Source: JBBRHQ01 sp963725315 (GTDB taxonomy: Bacteria; Actinomycetota; Thermoleophilia; Solirubrobacterales; 70-9). From it: a stretch of 64,000 nucleotides of DNA. Location: NCBI GenBank assembly GCA_963725315.1, contig CAVRYA010000001.1:372001-436000 (forward strand), given 5' to 3'. The translations under genes and the position numbers were made by a program. The notes beneath the pieces were generated by a model that did no database searches, was not told the origin of the DNA, and worked only from the letters and a program-made list of their open reading frames with translations. Of this stretch, positions 53,469 to 63,895 are shown piece by piece (position 1 is the stretch's first letter; each line of letters opens with the position of its first letter).

Positions 53469-54844
53469 TCGGCGCTGGCCCCCATCGCGGCCAGCGCCTC
53501 GGCGGCGGCGCGCTCGCCGGAGGTGATCGCGCCGTCCATGTAGCCGCTCCAGACGGTCGCGGTCTCAGCGCCCGCCCAGTGGATCGGGCCGACCGGGGCG
53601 CGGAGCGCCGGCCCGTTCGCCCTCCAGGCGCCGGTCGGCAGGAAGCCGCCGTAGCAGCCGGCCGAGTGGGGATCCGCCGCCCAGGCCTTGTCGATGTAGC
53701 GCTCGGGCTCGGCCGCCCGCGGGCCGAAGAGGCGCTCAAGGCAGCCGAGGACGACGGCGCGGCGCTCAGGTTCGGGAAGGTCGGCGGCAGCCCGGGCCGC
53801 GCCGCCCTCGAGGAAGGCGAGCAGGACCCCCGGAGAGCCGTCCGGCGGCGAGTTGTCGTAGGTGACCGAGACCGGACCGTCGGCGCTGGTCGCCTGACCC
53901 GAGAGCCCCTCTGCGCGCCAGAACGGCTCCGGATAGATCGCCATGCACTTGACCACGCTCCCCATCGCCATCCGCTGGGTGAGGCCGTCGCGGATCGCCG
54001 GCATCGGCGGGTCGTAGGTGATCCTCCCGGCGAGCACCGGCGGCAGCGCGACGATCGCCCGCCAGGCCTCCACCGCAGCACCGCCGGCGGTGCTGACCGT
54101 GACGATCCCCCTGGCGTGCTCGATCCGCTGCACCGGCGCGTCGAGGACGATCGAGTCCCCCAGCTCCTCCGCCATCCGCAGCGAGATCGCCTGCGAGCCG
54201 CCGACGACGCGCGAGTCCTGGGCGCCGCCCTCGGTGTCGATCAGCGCCTCGAACGAGCCGGCCGAGCGCACGTAGAAGAGGACGCTGAGCAGCGAGAGGT
54301 CCTCGGGCTCGGCGGCCCACACGGCCCAGATCGCCAGCCGCATCAGGTCGCGCGCGGTCGGGGTGCGGACGTGGCGGCGCATCCAGCTCGCGAAGGTCTG
54401 CGAGTCCCAGCTCGCGGCCCGCGGCGCCGCCCAGGGGCGCTCGGGGTCGACCGCCGCGGCCATCCGGTTGACGCGCCGCAGCGAGGCGGCGACCTCGGCC
54501 AGCGCCAGCGGGCTGACCTTGGGGATCGTCCCGCTGTAGGAGCGGATCCGCCCGGAGCGCTCGAACAGGTTCCGCCCCTCGGCGAAGGTCGGGAAGGTCT
54601 CGAGCCCCAGCTCGTCGATCAGCGCCATCACCCGCTTCTGGCCCGGGCCGACCCACTGGCCCCCGATCTCGACCACCTTGCCGCCCCCGATCGACTCGTT
54701 CAGGGTGCGCCCGCCGACCCGCCCGCGGGCCTCGAGCACGACCGGCCGCTTGCCCGCCGCGAGGACCGCCCGGGCCGCCGCCAGCCCGGCGAGCCCCGCG
54801 CCGACGATCGCCACGTCCGCGGAGATGCGCTCGGCTCCACTCAT
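53465..54844 (-). CDS. Flavin monoamine oxidase family protein
   Basis: This 459-residue FAD protein has the dinucleotide loop VAIVGAGLAGLAAARAVLAAGKRPVVLEARGRVGGRT by position (residues about 10-46). GGQWVGPGQKRVMALI, the middle FAD/substrate domain, and the C-terminal IHWAGAETATVWSGYMDGAITSGERAA, the FAD-isoalloxazine motif, follow. It matches bacterial monoamine or putrescine oxidase-like enzymes. The covalent-flavin cysteine seen in human MAO is replaced by a threonine-containing segment (AETAT). No signal peptide is present. It heads a coupled operon with the SnoaL-like gene and folP. Confidence 0.88.
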   Translation of the reverse strand: MSGAERISADVAIVGAGLAGLAAARAVLAAGKRPVVLEARGRVGGRTLNESIGGGKVVEIGGQWVGPGQKRVMALIDELGLETFPTFAEGRNLFERSGRIRSYSGTIPKVSPLALAEVAASLRRVNRMAAAVDPERPWAAPRAASWDSQTFASWMRRHVRTPTARDLMRLAIWAVWAAEPEDLSLLSVLFYVRSAGSFEALIDTEGGAQDSRVVGGSQAISLRMAEELGDSIVLDAPVQRIEHARGIVTVSTAGGAAVEAWRAIVALPPVLAGRITYDPPMPAIRDGLTQRMAMGSVVKCMAIYPEPFWRAEGLSGQATSADGPVSVTYDNSPPDGSPGVLLAFLEGGAARAAADLPEPERRAVVLGCLERLFGPRAAEPERYIDKAWAADPHSAGCYGGFLPTGAWRANGPALRAPVGPIHWAGAETATVWSGYMDGAITSGERAAAEALAAMGASAE

Positions 54845-54857
54845 CGACTCATCATTA

Positions 54858-54926
54858 CTCGGGTTTGCCTCGTCGCGACCCTAAAGGTTCGCCCCGCGGC
54901 GACGAATCAAAGAGACGAGACCCGGG
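54858..54926. promoter_or_regulatory. Nested inverted repeats in a divergent promoter region
   Basis: In the 100-base gap between the amine-oxidase and GGDEF genes, CTCGGGT (54858-54864) can pair with ACCCGGG (54920-54926), and TCGTCGC (54870-54876) with GCGACGA (54899-54905). An inner ACC/GGT stem lies between these. The layered symmetry could be a leader RNA or an operator. It does not match the c-di-GMP riboswitch core. A TTATAG -10-like hexamer follows at 54927-54932. Confidence 0.35.
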
Positions 54927-54944
54927 TTATAGAGACGGAGTGGC

Positions 54945-56013
54945 ATGCAACGGTTGAACCACCTTCTATCGAAGAAGGAGTCCTACTCGCCTGAGGACCT
55001 GCCGACCGCGCTGCGCATCGGCTCGACGCTCTGGGCGATGGGAATGGCGATCGCCATCCTGCTGCTCCCCCTCAGCCCGCCGGACGAGGCGATCGGCGCC
55101 GGCGGCTGGATCATCACCCTGGCCCTGGTCGGGGCCGGGATCGGCGCCTGGTTCGGGTACCGCTCCCCGAGCCTGCCATGGACCTTCAACCGGCTGTATG
55201 CCTCGAGCTTCCTGACGATCGTCGCGATCGGCCTCATGCAGTGGCTCGCCGGGGGCGTCGGGGCGCCCTACTTCAGCCTGCTGCTGCTCAGCGTGGCCTA
55301 CATCGCCTCGATCTACTCGCCGCGCGAGATCGCCGGCTTCATGGCGGCGCTCGCCGCCGGACTCGCCGCCCCCTTCCTCTACGACGGCTGGAACCCCGAC
55401 GCCGCCGCGGTCGCCCTCGCCACCTTCCTGATCTGGTGCACGGTCGCCGGGATCACCCACACGTTGATGACCCAGGTCAGGACACAGCGCCACCGGATGC
55501 GGCGCGGCGCCGCGGAGGCCCGCGAGGAGGCACGGGTGGACGGCCTCACCGGGGTCGGCAACCGCCGCGCCTTCGAGGAGGCGATCGCCAACGAGATCGC
55601 CCGGTCGGGCCGCACGGGAGTGCCGCTCAGCATGGCGATGGGGGACATCGAGGGGTTCAAGCGGATCAACGACCGCTGGGGCCACGTCGAGGGTGACGCC
55701 TGCCTGCGAAACGTCGCCCGCTGCCTCTCGGACGCGTTGCGCATGCCGGACCGCTGCTTCCGCTGGGGCGGCGACGAGTTCGCCCTGCTGCTGCCCGGCA
55801 CCGGCGCCGAGGGCGCCGCCAAGGTCGCCGAGCGGCTGTGTCTGCACGTCGAGACCGGGTGCGATCAGGCCGGACGGCGAGCCCCTGATCATCCGCTTCG
55901 GCACCGCGGAGCTGAGGGAGGGAATGGACGGCGGGGCCCTGGTGGCCGCGGCCGACCTGGCGCTGCTCGCCTGGAAGCGGGACAACACCCGATCGCAGCC
56001 TGCGTCGGCCTGA
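54945..56013 (+). CDS. Membrane GGDEF diguanylate-cyclase-like protein, one frame break
   Basis: This protein has six hydrophobic helices (about residues 28-185). A linker helix and a GGDEF domain follow, starting at DGLTGVGNRRAFEEAI. The catalytic signature RWGGDEFALLLPG is intact, so it should make c-di-GMP from two GTP. The frame breaks near 55860; dropping one base gives GAIRPDGEPLIIRFGTAEL and a normal domain ending to TGA at 56011-56013 (about 355 residues). No RxxD inhibitory site is evident before GGDEF. The sensor helices have no recognised motif. Confidence 0.85.
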
Positions 56014-56047
56014 TCGCGACCTCCCCGGCGGCGCTAGCCTGAGGCGC

Positions 56048-56470
56048 TTGGCTCACCGAGTCCTCCACGCCAGCGATGCCTTCTGGCGCCCCTCGAACCA
56101 GATGGGCGTCCAGAACACCGACCTCGCCGGGCAGCTCGAGGCGGCGAAGCTCGGGGCGCGGCTCTGGCGCCTCGCCCCGGGCCAGGCCTCGACCCGGCAC
56201 CGCCACCCGACCCAGGAGGAGCTCTACGTGTTGCTCGAGGGCCGGGGCCGGATGCGGGTGGACGGCGAGCTGCTCACCCTCGAGCCGCTCTCCGCGGTGC
56301 TCGTCACCCATGACTCGGTCCGCCAGATCTTCAACGACGGCGATGCCGACGCGCTCTGGCTGGTCGCCGGGGCACCGCCGGAGGCGGCGAACACCCTGGA
56401 GATGAGCGAGCAGCAGCTCGCCGAGCTCTACCCCGACGGTCCCAAGGCCCTGCCGCCCGAGCTGAGCTGA
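56048..56470 (+). CDS. Cupin-domain protein
   Basis: This 140-residue single-domain cupin has motif 1 RHRHPTQEELYVLLEGRGRM, with the metal-binding H-x-H and E, and the second motif histidine in LVTHDSVRQIFNDG. It is likely a small metal-binding dioxygenase, isomerase or sugar-binding cupin. The second half is helical. The start is TTG at 56048-56050 with GAGG seven bases before it. It lies 34 bases after the GGDEF gene on the same strand. The substrate is unknown. Confidence 0.82.
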   Translation: MAHRVLHASDAFWRPSNQMGVQNTDLAGQLEAAKLGARLWRLAPGQASTRHRHPTQEELYVLLEGRGRMRVDGELLTLEPLSAVLVTHDSVRQIFNDGDADALWLVAGAPPEAANTLEMSEQQLAELYPDGPKALPPELS

Positions 56471-56679
56471 CCGATCCTGTCCCGAGCTTTCGAGGGCAGG
56501 GAACAGAGCGACGATCTCGGGGAGGACGCCGGCGGCGCTTCAGCCGGCGCCGGGGGATTCCCCGCCGGGCACTCAGCGCGCCGCGCGGGGCGGTCAGGGG
56601 ATCACCGGCGCGGATTCTCGCGGCGTCGCGCCCGCCGGGGAAGCCGCCGGCGGCGGCCAAGGGCGACTGCGACCGACGA
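56471..56679. other. Intergenic region between cupin gene and ftsH, GC-rich hairpins
   Basis: This 209-base gap separates convergent genes. It contains several overlapping GC-rich inverted segments, including CGGGG-GATT-CCCCG near 56552-56565 and GCCGCCGGCGGCGG near 56645-56660. These would act as terminators for both sides. I see no coding frame with a start and no RNA gene. Confidence 0.45.
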
Positions 56680-58614
<1,935 letters not shown>

Positions 58615-58732
58615 ATTTCGATCTCCCGGCGCAGGGGGCCGCTCATGCCCGCTCGCGCCGCAAATTCAGGGTACCAGGGGTCCTGCACCGGTTACGCAGG
58701 AGGACGCCCCACGGATCACGCACGCCGGCCGG

Positions 58733-59269
58733 CTAGCGGAAACCCTCCGCCAGAGCAGCAACGTGGTCGAGGTTGCGGTACTTCTGAGAGTGGTCGAGCC
58801 CGTAGCCGATCGCGAAGCGGTTGGGTATCTCGAAGCCGACGTAGCGGATCGGCAGATCGACCCGCCGCCGCTCCGGCTTGGTGAGCAGGGCGCAGACCTC
58901 AAGCGTGCCCGGGTTGCGCGCCCGCAGATTGCGCAGCAGGTACTGCAGGGTGAGGCCGGAGTCGATGATGTCCTCGACGATCAGCACGTCGCGATCCTCG
59001 ATCGGCGCGTCCAGGTCCTTGAGGATCCGCACCACGCCGGAGGAGTCGATCTCCGAGCCGTAGCTGGAGATCGCCATGAAGTCGACCTCGCAGGGGACGG
59101 TGAGATGGCGCATCAGGTCGGCGATGAACAGCACCGCGCCCTTCAGCACCCCGATCATCAGCAGGTCGCGATCCTCGTAGTCGGCGCTGATCTCCTGGCC
59201 CAGCTCGGCCACCCGGCGGGTCAGGTCCTCGTGCGTGACGAGCGTTTCGCCGATCGCCGGATCTCGCAT
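58733..59269 (-). CDS. hpt: Hypoxanthine(-guanine) phosphoribosyltransferase
   Basis: This 178-residue purine salvage enzyme has the PRPP-binding loop DVLIVEDIIDSGLTLQYL. It also has the catalytic-region KGAVLFIADLMRH and the C-terminal YVGFEIPNRFAIGYGLDHSQKYRNL, which closes over the base. It converts hypoxanthine or guanine to IMP or GMP. It starts 26 bases after tilS and lies ahead of ftsH. The tilS-hpt-ftsH order is conserved in Bacillus and similar in mycobacteria. Confidence 0.96.
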   Translation of the reverse strand: MRDPAIGETLVTHEDLTRRVAELGQEISADYEDRDLLMIGVLKGAVLFIADLMRHLTVPCEVDFMAISSYGSEIDSSGVVRILKDLDAPIEDRDVLIVEDIIDSGLTLQYLLRNLRARNPGTLEVCALLTKPERRRVDLPIRYVGFEIPNRFAIGYGLDHSQKYRNLDHVAALAEGFR

Positions 59270-59295
59270 GCAGTGCAGAAAAGCAGAAACGCGGC

Positions 59296-60648
59296 CTAGG
59301 CGTGATCGGCGAGGGCGGCGCTGAGCAGGACCACCGCGGTCGACCCCTCGCTGAGCTTGAACTCCTCCGAGACGGCGACGCCGGCGATCCAGGCGATCCG
59401 CCCGCCCGCCACGACCACCGGCAGGGCGCGGCGCAGCGAGCGCGGCACCCCGGCGTCGGTGAACAGGTCCTGGAGGCTCTTGGTCCCCTCGAGGCCGAGC
59501 GGCCGCATGCGGTCGCCCTGGCGCCAGGCGCGCACCTCGAGCCGCTCGCCGAGCAGGCGGGCGTCGAGCGTCGCCACCTCCGGCCCCTGCGGCTCGAGCC
59601 AGCCTCGGGGGCGCTCGGCCCGCACCAGCCAGCGGCCGAAGCGCACCTCGCCGGGCACCGACAGCCCCACCGGCTCGGTCCCGGTTCCGGCTTCCTCGGC
59701 GACGCTGAAGCGCACATAGCCCGCCTCGCAGACGGCGCTGAGGCCGCTGCCGAGCTCGAGCTCACCGCCCTCGGGGCGGCTCGCCAGGCGCCAGATCTCC
59801 GCCGCCGCCCCGGGCCCGAGGGCGACCGCACGGCCGGCGGCCCGCTCGGCCAGGGTCCGAAGCGCCAGCCGCCGCAGCGCCGCCGGAGCGTCCTCGAGCG
59901 CGCTCGCCGGGACCGCCGTCGCTCCCCGCGCTGCACCGGCCTGCTCCAGCAGGCCGGCGGCGAGTGAGGCGAGCGCCTCGGAGTCCTCGGCCAGCTCCGC
60001 CCGGGTGGCGGCGATGTTCTCCTCCGTCGAGGGGTTGATCTCGCGCAGCACCGGAAGCACCTCCCGGCGGATTCGGGAGCGGGCGAAGCGAGGGTCGGCG
60101 TTGGAGGGGTCGTCGGCGAAGGGCAGGCCGGCCGCCTCGGCCAGGGCCCGGGCCTCCGCGCGGGAGAGTCCCAGCAGCGGGCGCACCAGCCACCCCCGCC
60201 GTGCCGGCAGCCCCAGCAGCGCCCGGGCACCGGGCGAGGCGGCGAGGCGGTAGAGCATCGTCTCGGCGAGGTCCGAGCGGGTGTGGCCGGTGGCGATCCA
60301 TTCGCCCCCGCGCACCTCCCGCAGGCGCTCTGCCGCCGCGTAGCGCGCCTCGCGGGCGGCCGCCTGGAGGTTGCCCTCGGGCAGGCTGGGTCGCTCGACC
60401 AGCAGCTCGATCCCGAGCCGTTCGCAGAGACGGGAGCAGGTCTGCTCGTCGTCGTCGGAGCCTTCGCGCAGCCCGTAGTTGAGGTGCAGACCGGTGACGC
60501 TTCCCTCCCCCGCAGCGCCCGCCAGGCCGGCGGCGAGGCAGGCGGAGTCGGGCCCGCCGGAGAGCATCGCAACCCCGCTCGAGCCGGGCGGGATCAGCCC
60601 GCTCTCGCGGACCTCGCGGACCAGCCTCTCGAGTGCCTCCTCGGCCAC
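59296..60648 (-). CDS. tilS: tRNA(Ile)-lysidine synthase
   Basis: This 450-residue protein has the PP-loop MLSGGPDSACL (SGGPDS at about residues 30-35). The tRNA-binding region has LHLNYGLREGSDDDEQTC and ATGHTRSDLAETMLYRLA. The TilS C-terminal domains follow from about residue 215. It converts cytidine 34 of tRNA-Ile(CAU) to lysidine with ATP and lysine. That lets the tRNA read AUA and blocks methionylation. The start is GTG. It is the right-hand end of the conserved housekeeping series. Confidence 0.95.
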   Translation of the reverse strand: MAEEALERLVREVRESGLIPPGSSGVAMLSGGPDSACLAAGLAGAAGEGSVTGLHLNYGLREGSDDDEQTCSRLCERLGIELLVERPSLPEGNLQAAAREARYAAAERLREVRGGEWIATGHTRSDLAETMLYRLAASPGARALLGLPARRGWLVRPLLGLSRAEARALAEAAGLPFADDPSNADPRFARSRIRREVLPVLREINPSTEENIAATRAELAEDSEALASLAAGLLEQAGAARGATAVPASALEDAPAALRRLALRTLAERAAGRAVALGPGAAAEIWRLASRPEGGELELGSGLSAVCEAGYVRFSVAEEAGTGTEPVGLSVPGEVRFGRWLVRAERPRGWLEPQGPEVATLDARLLGERLEVRAWRQGDRMRPLGLEGTKSLQDLFTDAGVPRSLRRALPVVVAGGRIAWIAGVAVSEEFKLSEGSTAVVLLSAALADHA

Positions 60649-60715
60649 ACCCGAAGCGTAGGCGCGATGCCGCCCGAGCCCTGCACCGCCGCGATCGTGA
60701 GGTTAGGCTCGAGCG

Positions 60716-61765
60716 GTGCTGGTCAGCTTCCAGATGCTCCCGGAGCAGCCGGTAGGGGAGTTGCTCGATGCGATCACAGCGGCCGACCGACTCGGTTATC
60801 ACGCCTGCTACAGCGCCGACGAGATCTACCACAAGGAACCGTGGTCGCTGTTCGGTGCGGCCGCCGCCCGCACGGGGCGGATCCGGTTCGGGCCGTGCGT
60901 GTCCCCGCTCTACCTGCGAGAGCCAACCTTTCTCGCCCAGCAGGCGGCGACCCTCGATGAGCTGAGCGGCGGCCGGGCCGAGGTCGTCTTCGGGATCGGA
61001 AACGTCGCGATGCTCGAGCAGTACGGGGTCGAGTGGAGGGGGACGCGCCCGATCGCCCGCTTGCGTGAAGCCCACTCGGTGATGCGGGAGCTGCTCGACA
61101 CGGGAGAGAGCAGCTTCTCCGGTGACTTCTATTCCTACAGCGGCCTGACCACGGCGGCGCGGCCGGTCCAGGAGCACCTGCCGCTGAAGATCGGTGCGAT
61201 GGGCGGGCCTCGCTCGATGCGCCTGGCAGGTGAGATCTGCGACGGCCTTCACACGGCGGCTGCCTACTCCGATGAGGCGCTCGGTTACGCCGTGGCCAGC
61301 GCCCGCGAGGGCGCGGAGATCGCCGGCCGCGACCTGGCGGGGTTCGACCTCGGCGACTCGCTGCTCGGGGCGATCGCGCCGGATCCCGAGGTGGCGAGGC
61401 GCGCCGCCAGGGTGCTCGCATCCTTCTACATTCCCTCGATGCCGCCGGCCCTTCTGCGCCGCCACGGGATCGAGCCCGAAGCGGTGGCGGGGATCGGCGA
61501 GGCGTTCAAAGCGGGGGATGTCCGCCTTGCCCTGGAGAGGACTCCGCCGGAGATCTCCGATCGCCTCACGCTCGCGGGATCGCCGGCCGAGTGGATCGAA
61601 TGGCTGAACGGGACCTACGCCCGTTCTGGAATGACCCATGCGCTGCTCTCCTTCGCCGACCCCTTCACCCTCGAGGCCTGGGCGGGTATCCGGATCGAGG
61701 GGCTCCCGAGCATCGGCGAGCAGATCCGGATCGTCGGCGAAGAGGTGATCCCAAATCTGAGCTAG
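60716..61765 (+). CDS. LLM-class (F420-type) oxidoreductase
   Basis: This 349-residue TIM-barrel protein of the bacterial luciferase-like family shows LVSFQMLPEQPVGELL, DRLGYHACYSADEIYHKEPWSL, RIRFGPCVSPLYLREP, and LDELSGGRAEVVFGIGN. These resemble F420-dependent N5,N10-methylene-tetrahydromethanopterin reductase-like enzymes of actinobacteria rather than FMN luciferases. F420 use is inferred from family, not read directly. The start is GTG. It diverges from tilS with a 67-base gap and converges on the cyclase gene, 12 bases apart. Confidence 0.85.
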   Translation: MLVSFQMLPEQPVGELLDAITAADRLGYHACYSADEIYHKEPWSLFGAAAARTGRIRFGPCVSPLYLREPTFLAQQAATLDELSGGRAEVVFGIGNVAMLEQYGVEWRGTRPIARLREAHSVMRELLDTGESSFSGDFYSYSGLTTAARPVQEHLPLKIGAMGGPRSMRLAGEICDGLHTAAAYSDEALGYAVASAREGAEIAGRDLAGFDLGDSLLGAIAPDPEVARRAARVLASFYIPSMPPALLRRHGIEPEAVAGIGEAFKAGDVRLALERTPPEISDRLTLAGSPAEWIEWLNGTYARSGMTHALLSFADPFTLEAWAGIRIEGLPSIGEQIRIVGEEVIPNLS

Positions 61766-61777
61766 ACGATTGATTCC

Positions 61778-62980
61778 CTATTGCCGCACCCCCGGCTGGC
61801 TGCGGACCACGAACAGGTGGGTGGGCTCGGGGAAGCCCTTCAGCTCGACCGCCCCGATCGGCTCGGCGGCGAGGTACTCGGAGCCCTCGATCGACTCGAC
61901 CACCCGGTCGGTGGCCAGCACCTCTCCGCCGAGCGCGCGGGTGACCACGCGGTGGGCGAGGTTGACGTCGGTGCCGAAGTAGTCGCCCTCGCGGAAGACG
62001 GCCTCGCCGAAGTGGATCCCGACCCGCGGCTGGGGGCGCTCGGTGAACAGCGAGATCAGACCGACGGCCCACTCGGTCAGGTTCGCCGGGTCGGGCGAGA
62101 CGACCATCACCTCGTCGCCGATCGTCTTCACGATCGTCGCCTTCTCGGGCAGGGTCGCCTCGACCGTGTCGACGAATCGCTCGACCAGGTCGAGCGCCTC
62201 CTCCTCGCCCTCCTCGTGGGTGTAGCGGGTGAAGCCGGTGAGATCGATGAAGCAGAGGGCGACCGGCACCCGCCCCAGCTCGCTCGCCCGCCCACCGAGG
62301 CCGCTCTCCATGTGGCCGACCACGTCCTGCTCGATGAAGAAGCGCAGGTAGCGGTTGTGCAGGTAGGCGAACAGCGGCTCGGCCAGGGGGAAGATGTCGG
62401 CGGCGAGCCCCTCCATCTCCTCCGCCATCTCCAGCTCGGCGACGCTGTCGCGGATCAGCGGCTCGTGCACATATATATGGAAGAGCCGCACCTCGGAGTC
62501 GGCGATCTTGCGCATCGACTGGGCGTAGACCCGGACGAGCTGCAGGAAGGCGACCAGCGGGAAGCCGGCCAGCAGCACGCTGGCGCAGTGGCGCATCGCC
62601 TCGACGTCGTCGGGGCCCAGCAGGTGCTCGGTCCCGGCGGGCGTCCCCAGCAGCGTCAGGATGCGCTCGATCAGCTCCGGCTCCAGCCCGACCTCCTTCG
62701 CCACCTCATCCACCGTCATCGTCTTCTCCGGCTTCTCGAAGAGGTCCTCGGCGAGGCCGAAGGCGAGCTTGCCCTCCCGCCCTGCCTCCTTCAGCGACTT
62801 CAGCGAGTGCCCGCGCTCGCGCATCCGGGCGACCACCCGGGCCTGGGCCGCCGCGCTCGTGGTCCAGCGCCCGCGACGAACCGGGACGATCTTCTGGGCG
62901 GCCCAGCGCTTCAGCGTGCCGGAGGAGACCCCGGCGCGCCGCGAGGCCTCGGCGAGGCTGATCTCTTCGTCAGCGGGCAT
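61778..62980 (-). CDS. MerR-type HTH protein fused to a class III nucleotidyl cyclase
   Basis: This 400-residue protein starts with a MerR-like winged helix (residues 7-75, ISLAEASRRAGVSSGTLKRWA, ending with a QARVVARMRERGHSLKSLKEA helix). A helical middle domain follows (about 90-225). The C-terminal class III cyclase domain (about 230-390) carries metal-binding aspartates in VALCFIDLTGFTRYTHEEG and TIVKTIGDEVMVV, and a transition-state arginine in GTDVNLAHRVVTRA. The catalytic set looks complete, so it should make cAMP or cGMP. A DNA-binding domain on a cyclase is unusual and suggests a transcription regulator coupled to the messenger. Confidence 0.88.
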   Translation of the reverse strand: MPADEEISLAEASRRAGVSSGTLKRWAAQKIVPVRRGRWTTSAAAQARVVARMRERGHSLKSLKEAGREGKLAFGLAEDLFEKPEKTMTVDEVAKEVGLEPELIERILTLLGTPAGTEHLLGPDDVEAMRHCASVLLAGFPLVAFLQLVRVYAQSMRKIADSEVRLFHIYVHEPLIRDSVAELEMAEEMEGLAADIFPLAEPLFAYLHNRYLRFFIEQDVVGHMESGLGGRASELGRVPVALCFIDLTGFTRYTHEEGEEEALDLVERFVDTVEATLPEKATIVKTIGDEVMVVSPDPANLTEWAVGLISLFTERPQPRVGIHFGEAVFREGDYFGTDVNLAHRVVTRALGGEVLATDRVVESIEGSEYLAAEPIGAVELKGFPEPTHLFVVRSQPGVRQ

Positions 62981-63325
62981 CTGATCGCCGAGGCTATACC
63001 CGCTCGACGGGACGGCGGGTTGGGCCCTGAGGCCGGCTCGCGGCCCCGGCGCGGATCGCGATTGCAGGCTCCCCGAACGTGAAGCGACGGGGTCGCGCGG
63101 GCCCCGTCGCTTGCGGGCTAGCGGCCCGCGACGTCGGCCTACGGCACCCGCTCCGGCACCTCGCGGGCTCCGCCGGGCCCCAGTCGCCGGGAGACCCGGA
63201 GAAGGCCCACTGCGGCCTTCTGCCTTGGTTGTCGGTTGAGCATACGTCCGGGCCTGGCCCTGTCAAGGCGCCTGGACGCCGCTTAACACTCGCCTCCGCG
63301 CCGCGCCGCGGCGCCCGCCCGGGGC
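62981..63325. other. 345-base intergenic region with two hairpins
   Basis: No gene is supported here. Besides the strong hairpin at 63082-63112, a second stem, GCGGGC (63113-63118) with GCCCGC (63124-63129), follows directly. Its GCTTGCGGGCTAGC sequence also occurs by the hairpin at 3641-3665, so this may be a small repeated element. A GTATAG -10-like hexamer for the cyclase gene lies at 62994-62999 on the minus strand, close to the start codon. Confidence 0.5.
63082..63112 (-). terminator. Strong hairpin downstream of the gene at 63326
   Basis: AAGCGACGGGG (63082-63092) pairs with CCCCGTCGCTT (63102-63112) over 11 bases around a 9-base loop. It would stop minus-strand transcription from the PII and 63326 genes before the cyclase gene. 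No T-tract follows, as is common in high-GC genomes. Confidence 0.6.
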
Positions 63326-63796
63326 TCAGTCGAGCAGCAGGTGCGGGAAGGAGTCCGCGACGATCTCCCGGTAGCGGGCGATCAGGCCGACGCTGAGCGG
63401 CAGAAAGCCCATCGCCGCTCCCGGCTCGGCGGAGGAGACGCGGATCTCCCCCCGCGCCACCGCGATCGCGAAGTTGACCCGCCCCTGCAGGAAGCGATTG
63501 GCGACGGCCGAGTCCATCTCCATGGTCAGGGCCGGGTCCCAGTCGTCCTGCTCGGAGAAGCTCCAGCGCAGGAAGTGCTCGCCCCGCTCGGGTGCGGCGG
63601 CGATGTTGAGGACGACGCCGAGGTCGGGATAGACGGCGCGGTGGGGAAGGTTGGCGGCGCGCATCCGCGGCCCGAACTCCGGGTCGCCGTCGATCTCGCT
63701 GAGCAGGGCGTCGAGGACCTCGCAGAGCTCCTCGCCCGAGCGAAAGCCGGGATCGCTGCCCTTGGCACGGGTCGCACCCTTGACCGCAGTAGCCAT
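63326..63796 (-). CDS. Small cytoplasmic protein, SCP2-like, unassigned
   Basis: This 156-residue soluble protein begins with a basic segment, then ELCEVLDALLSEIDGDPEFGPRM, a VVLNIAAAP strand, and FLQGRVNFAIAVARGEIRVS. The last resembles the lipid-carrier strand-helix pattern of SCP2 domains (MSGKLKVRGD-type in the family). Nothing catalytic is visible. I suspect a sterol-carrier-like lipid-binding protein, but this is a weak match. The ATG is followed upstream by a 99-base gap to the PII gene on the same strand, so they may be cotranscribed. Confidence 0.5.
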   Translation of the reverse strand: MATAVKGATRAKGSDPGFRSGEELCEVLDALLSEIDGDPEFGPRMRAANLPHRAVYPDLGVVLNIAAAPERGEHFLRWSFSEQDDWDPALTMEMDSAVANRFLQGRVNFAIAVARGEIRVSSAEPGAAMGFLPLSVGLIARYREIVADSFPHLLLD

Positions 63797-63895
63797 GCAG
63801 GGGCAAGTCTAATACCGCACAAGCGAGCGGGCGGGCCGGCAGCGCGATCACCACCGGCCCGCCCGCTCGAGTGGGGCGAGGGAGATACCCGCGCC

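Noticed and set aside
54845..54944. c-di-GMP (GEMM) riboswitch before the GGDEF gene
   Set aside because: The GGCAAACC-like and CAAAG-like fragments are not in the right order or spacing, and the conserved tetraloop and receptor are absent.
61781..63082. A 433-codon plus-strand frame opposite the cyclase gene
   Set aside because: Low-complexity antisense of a clear HTH-cyclase protein.
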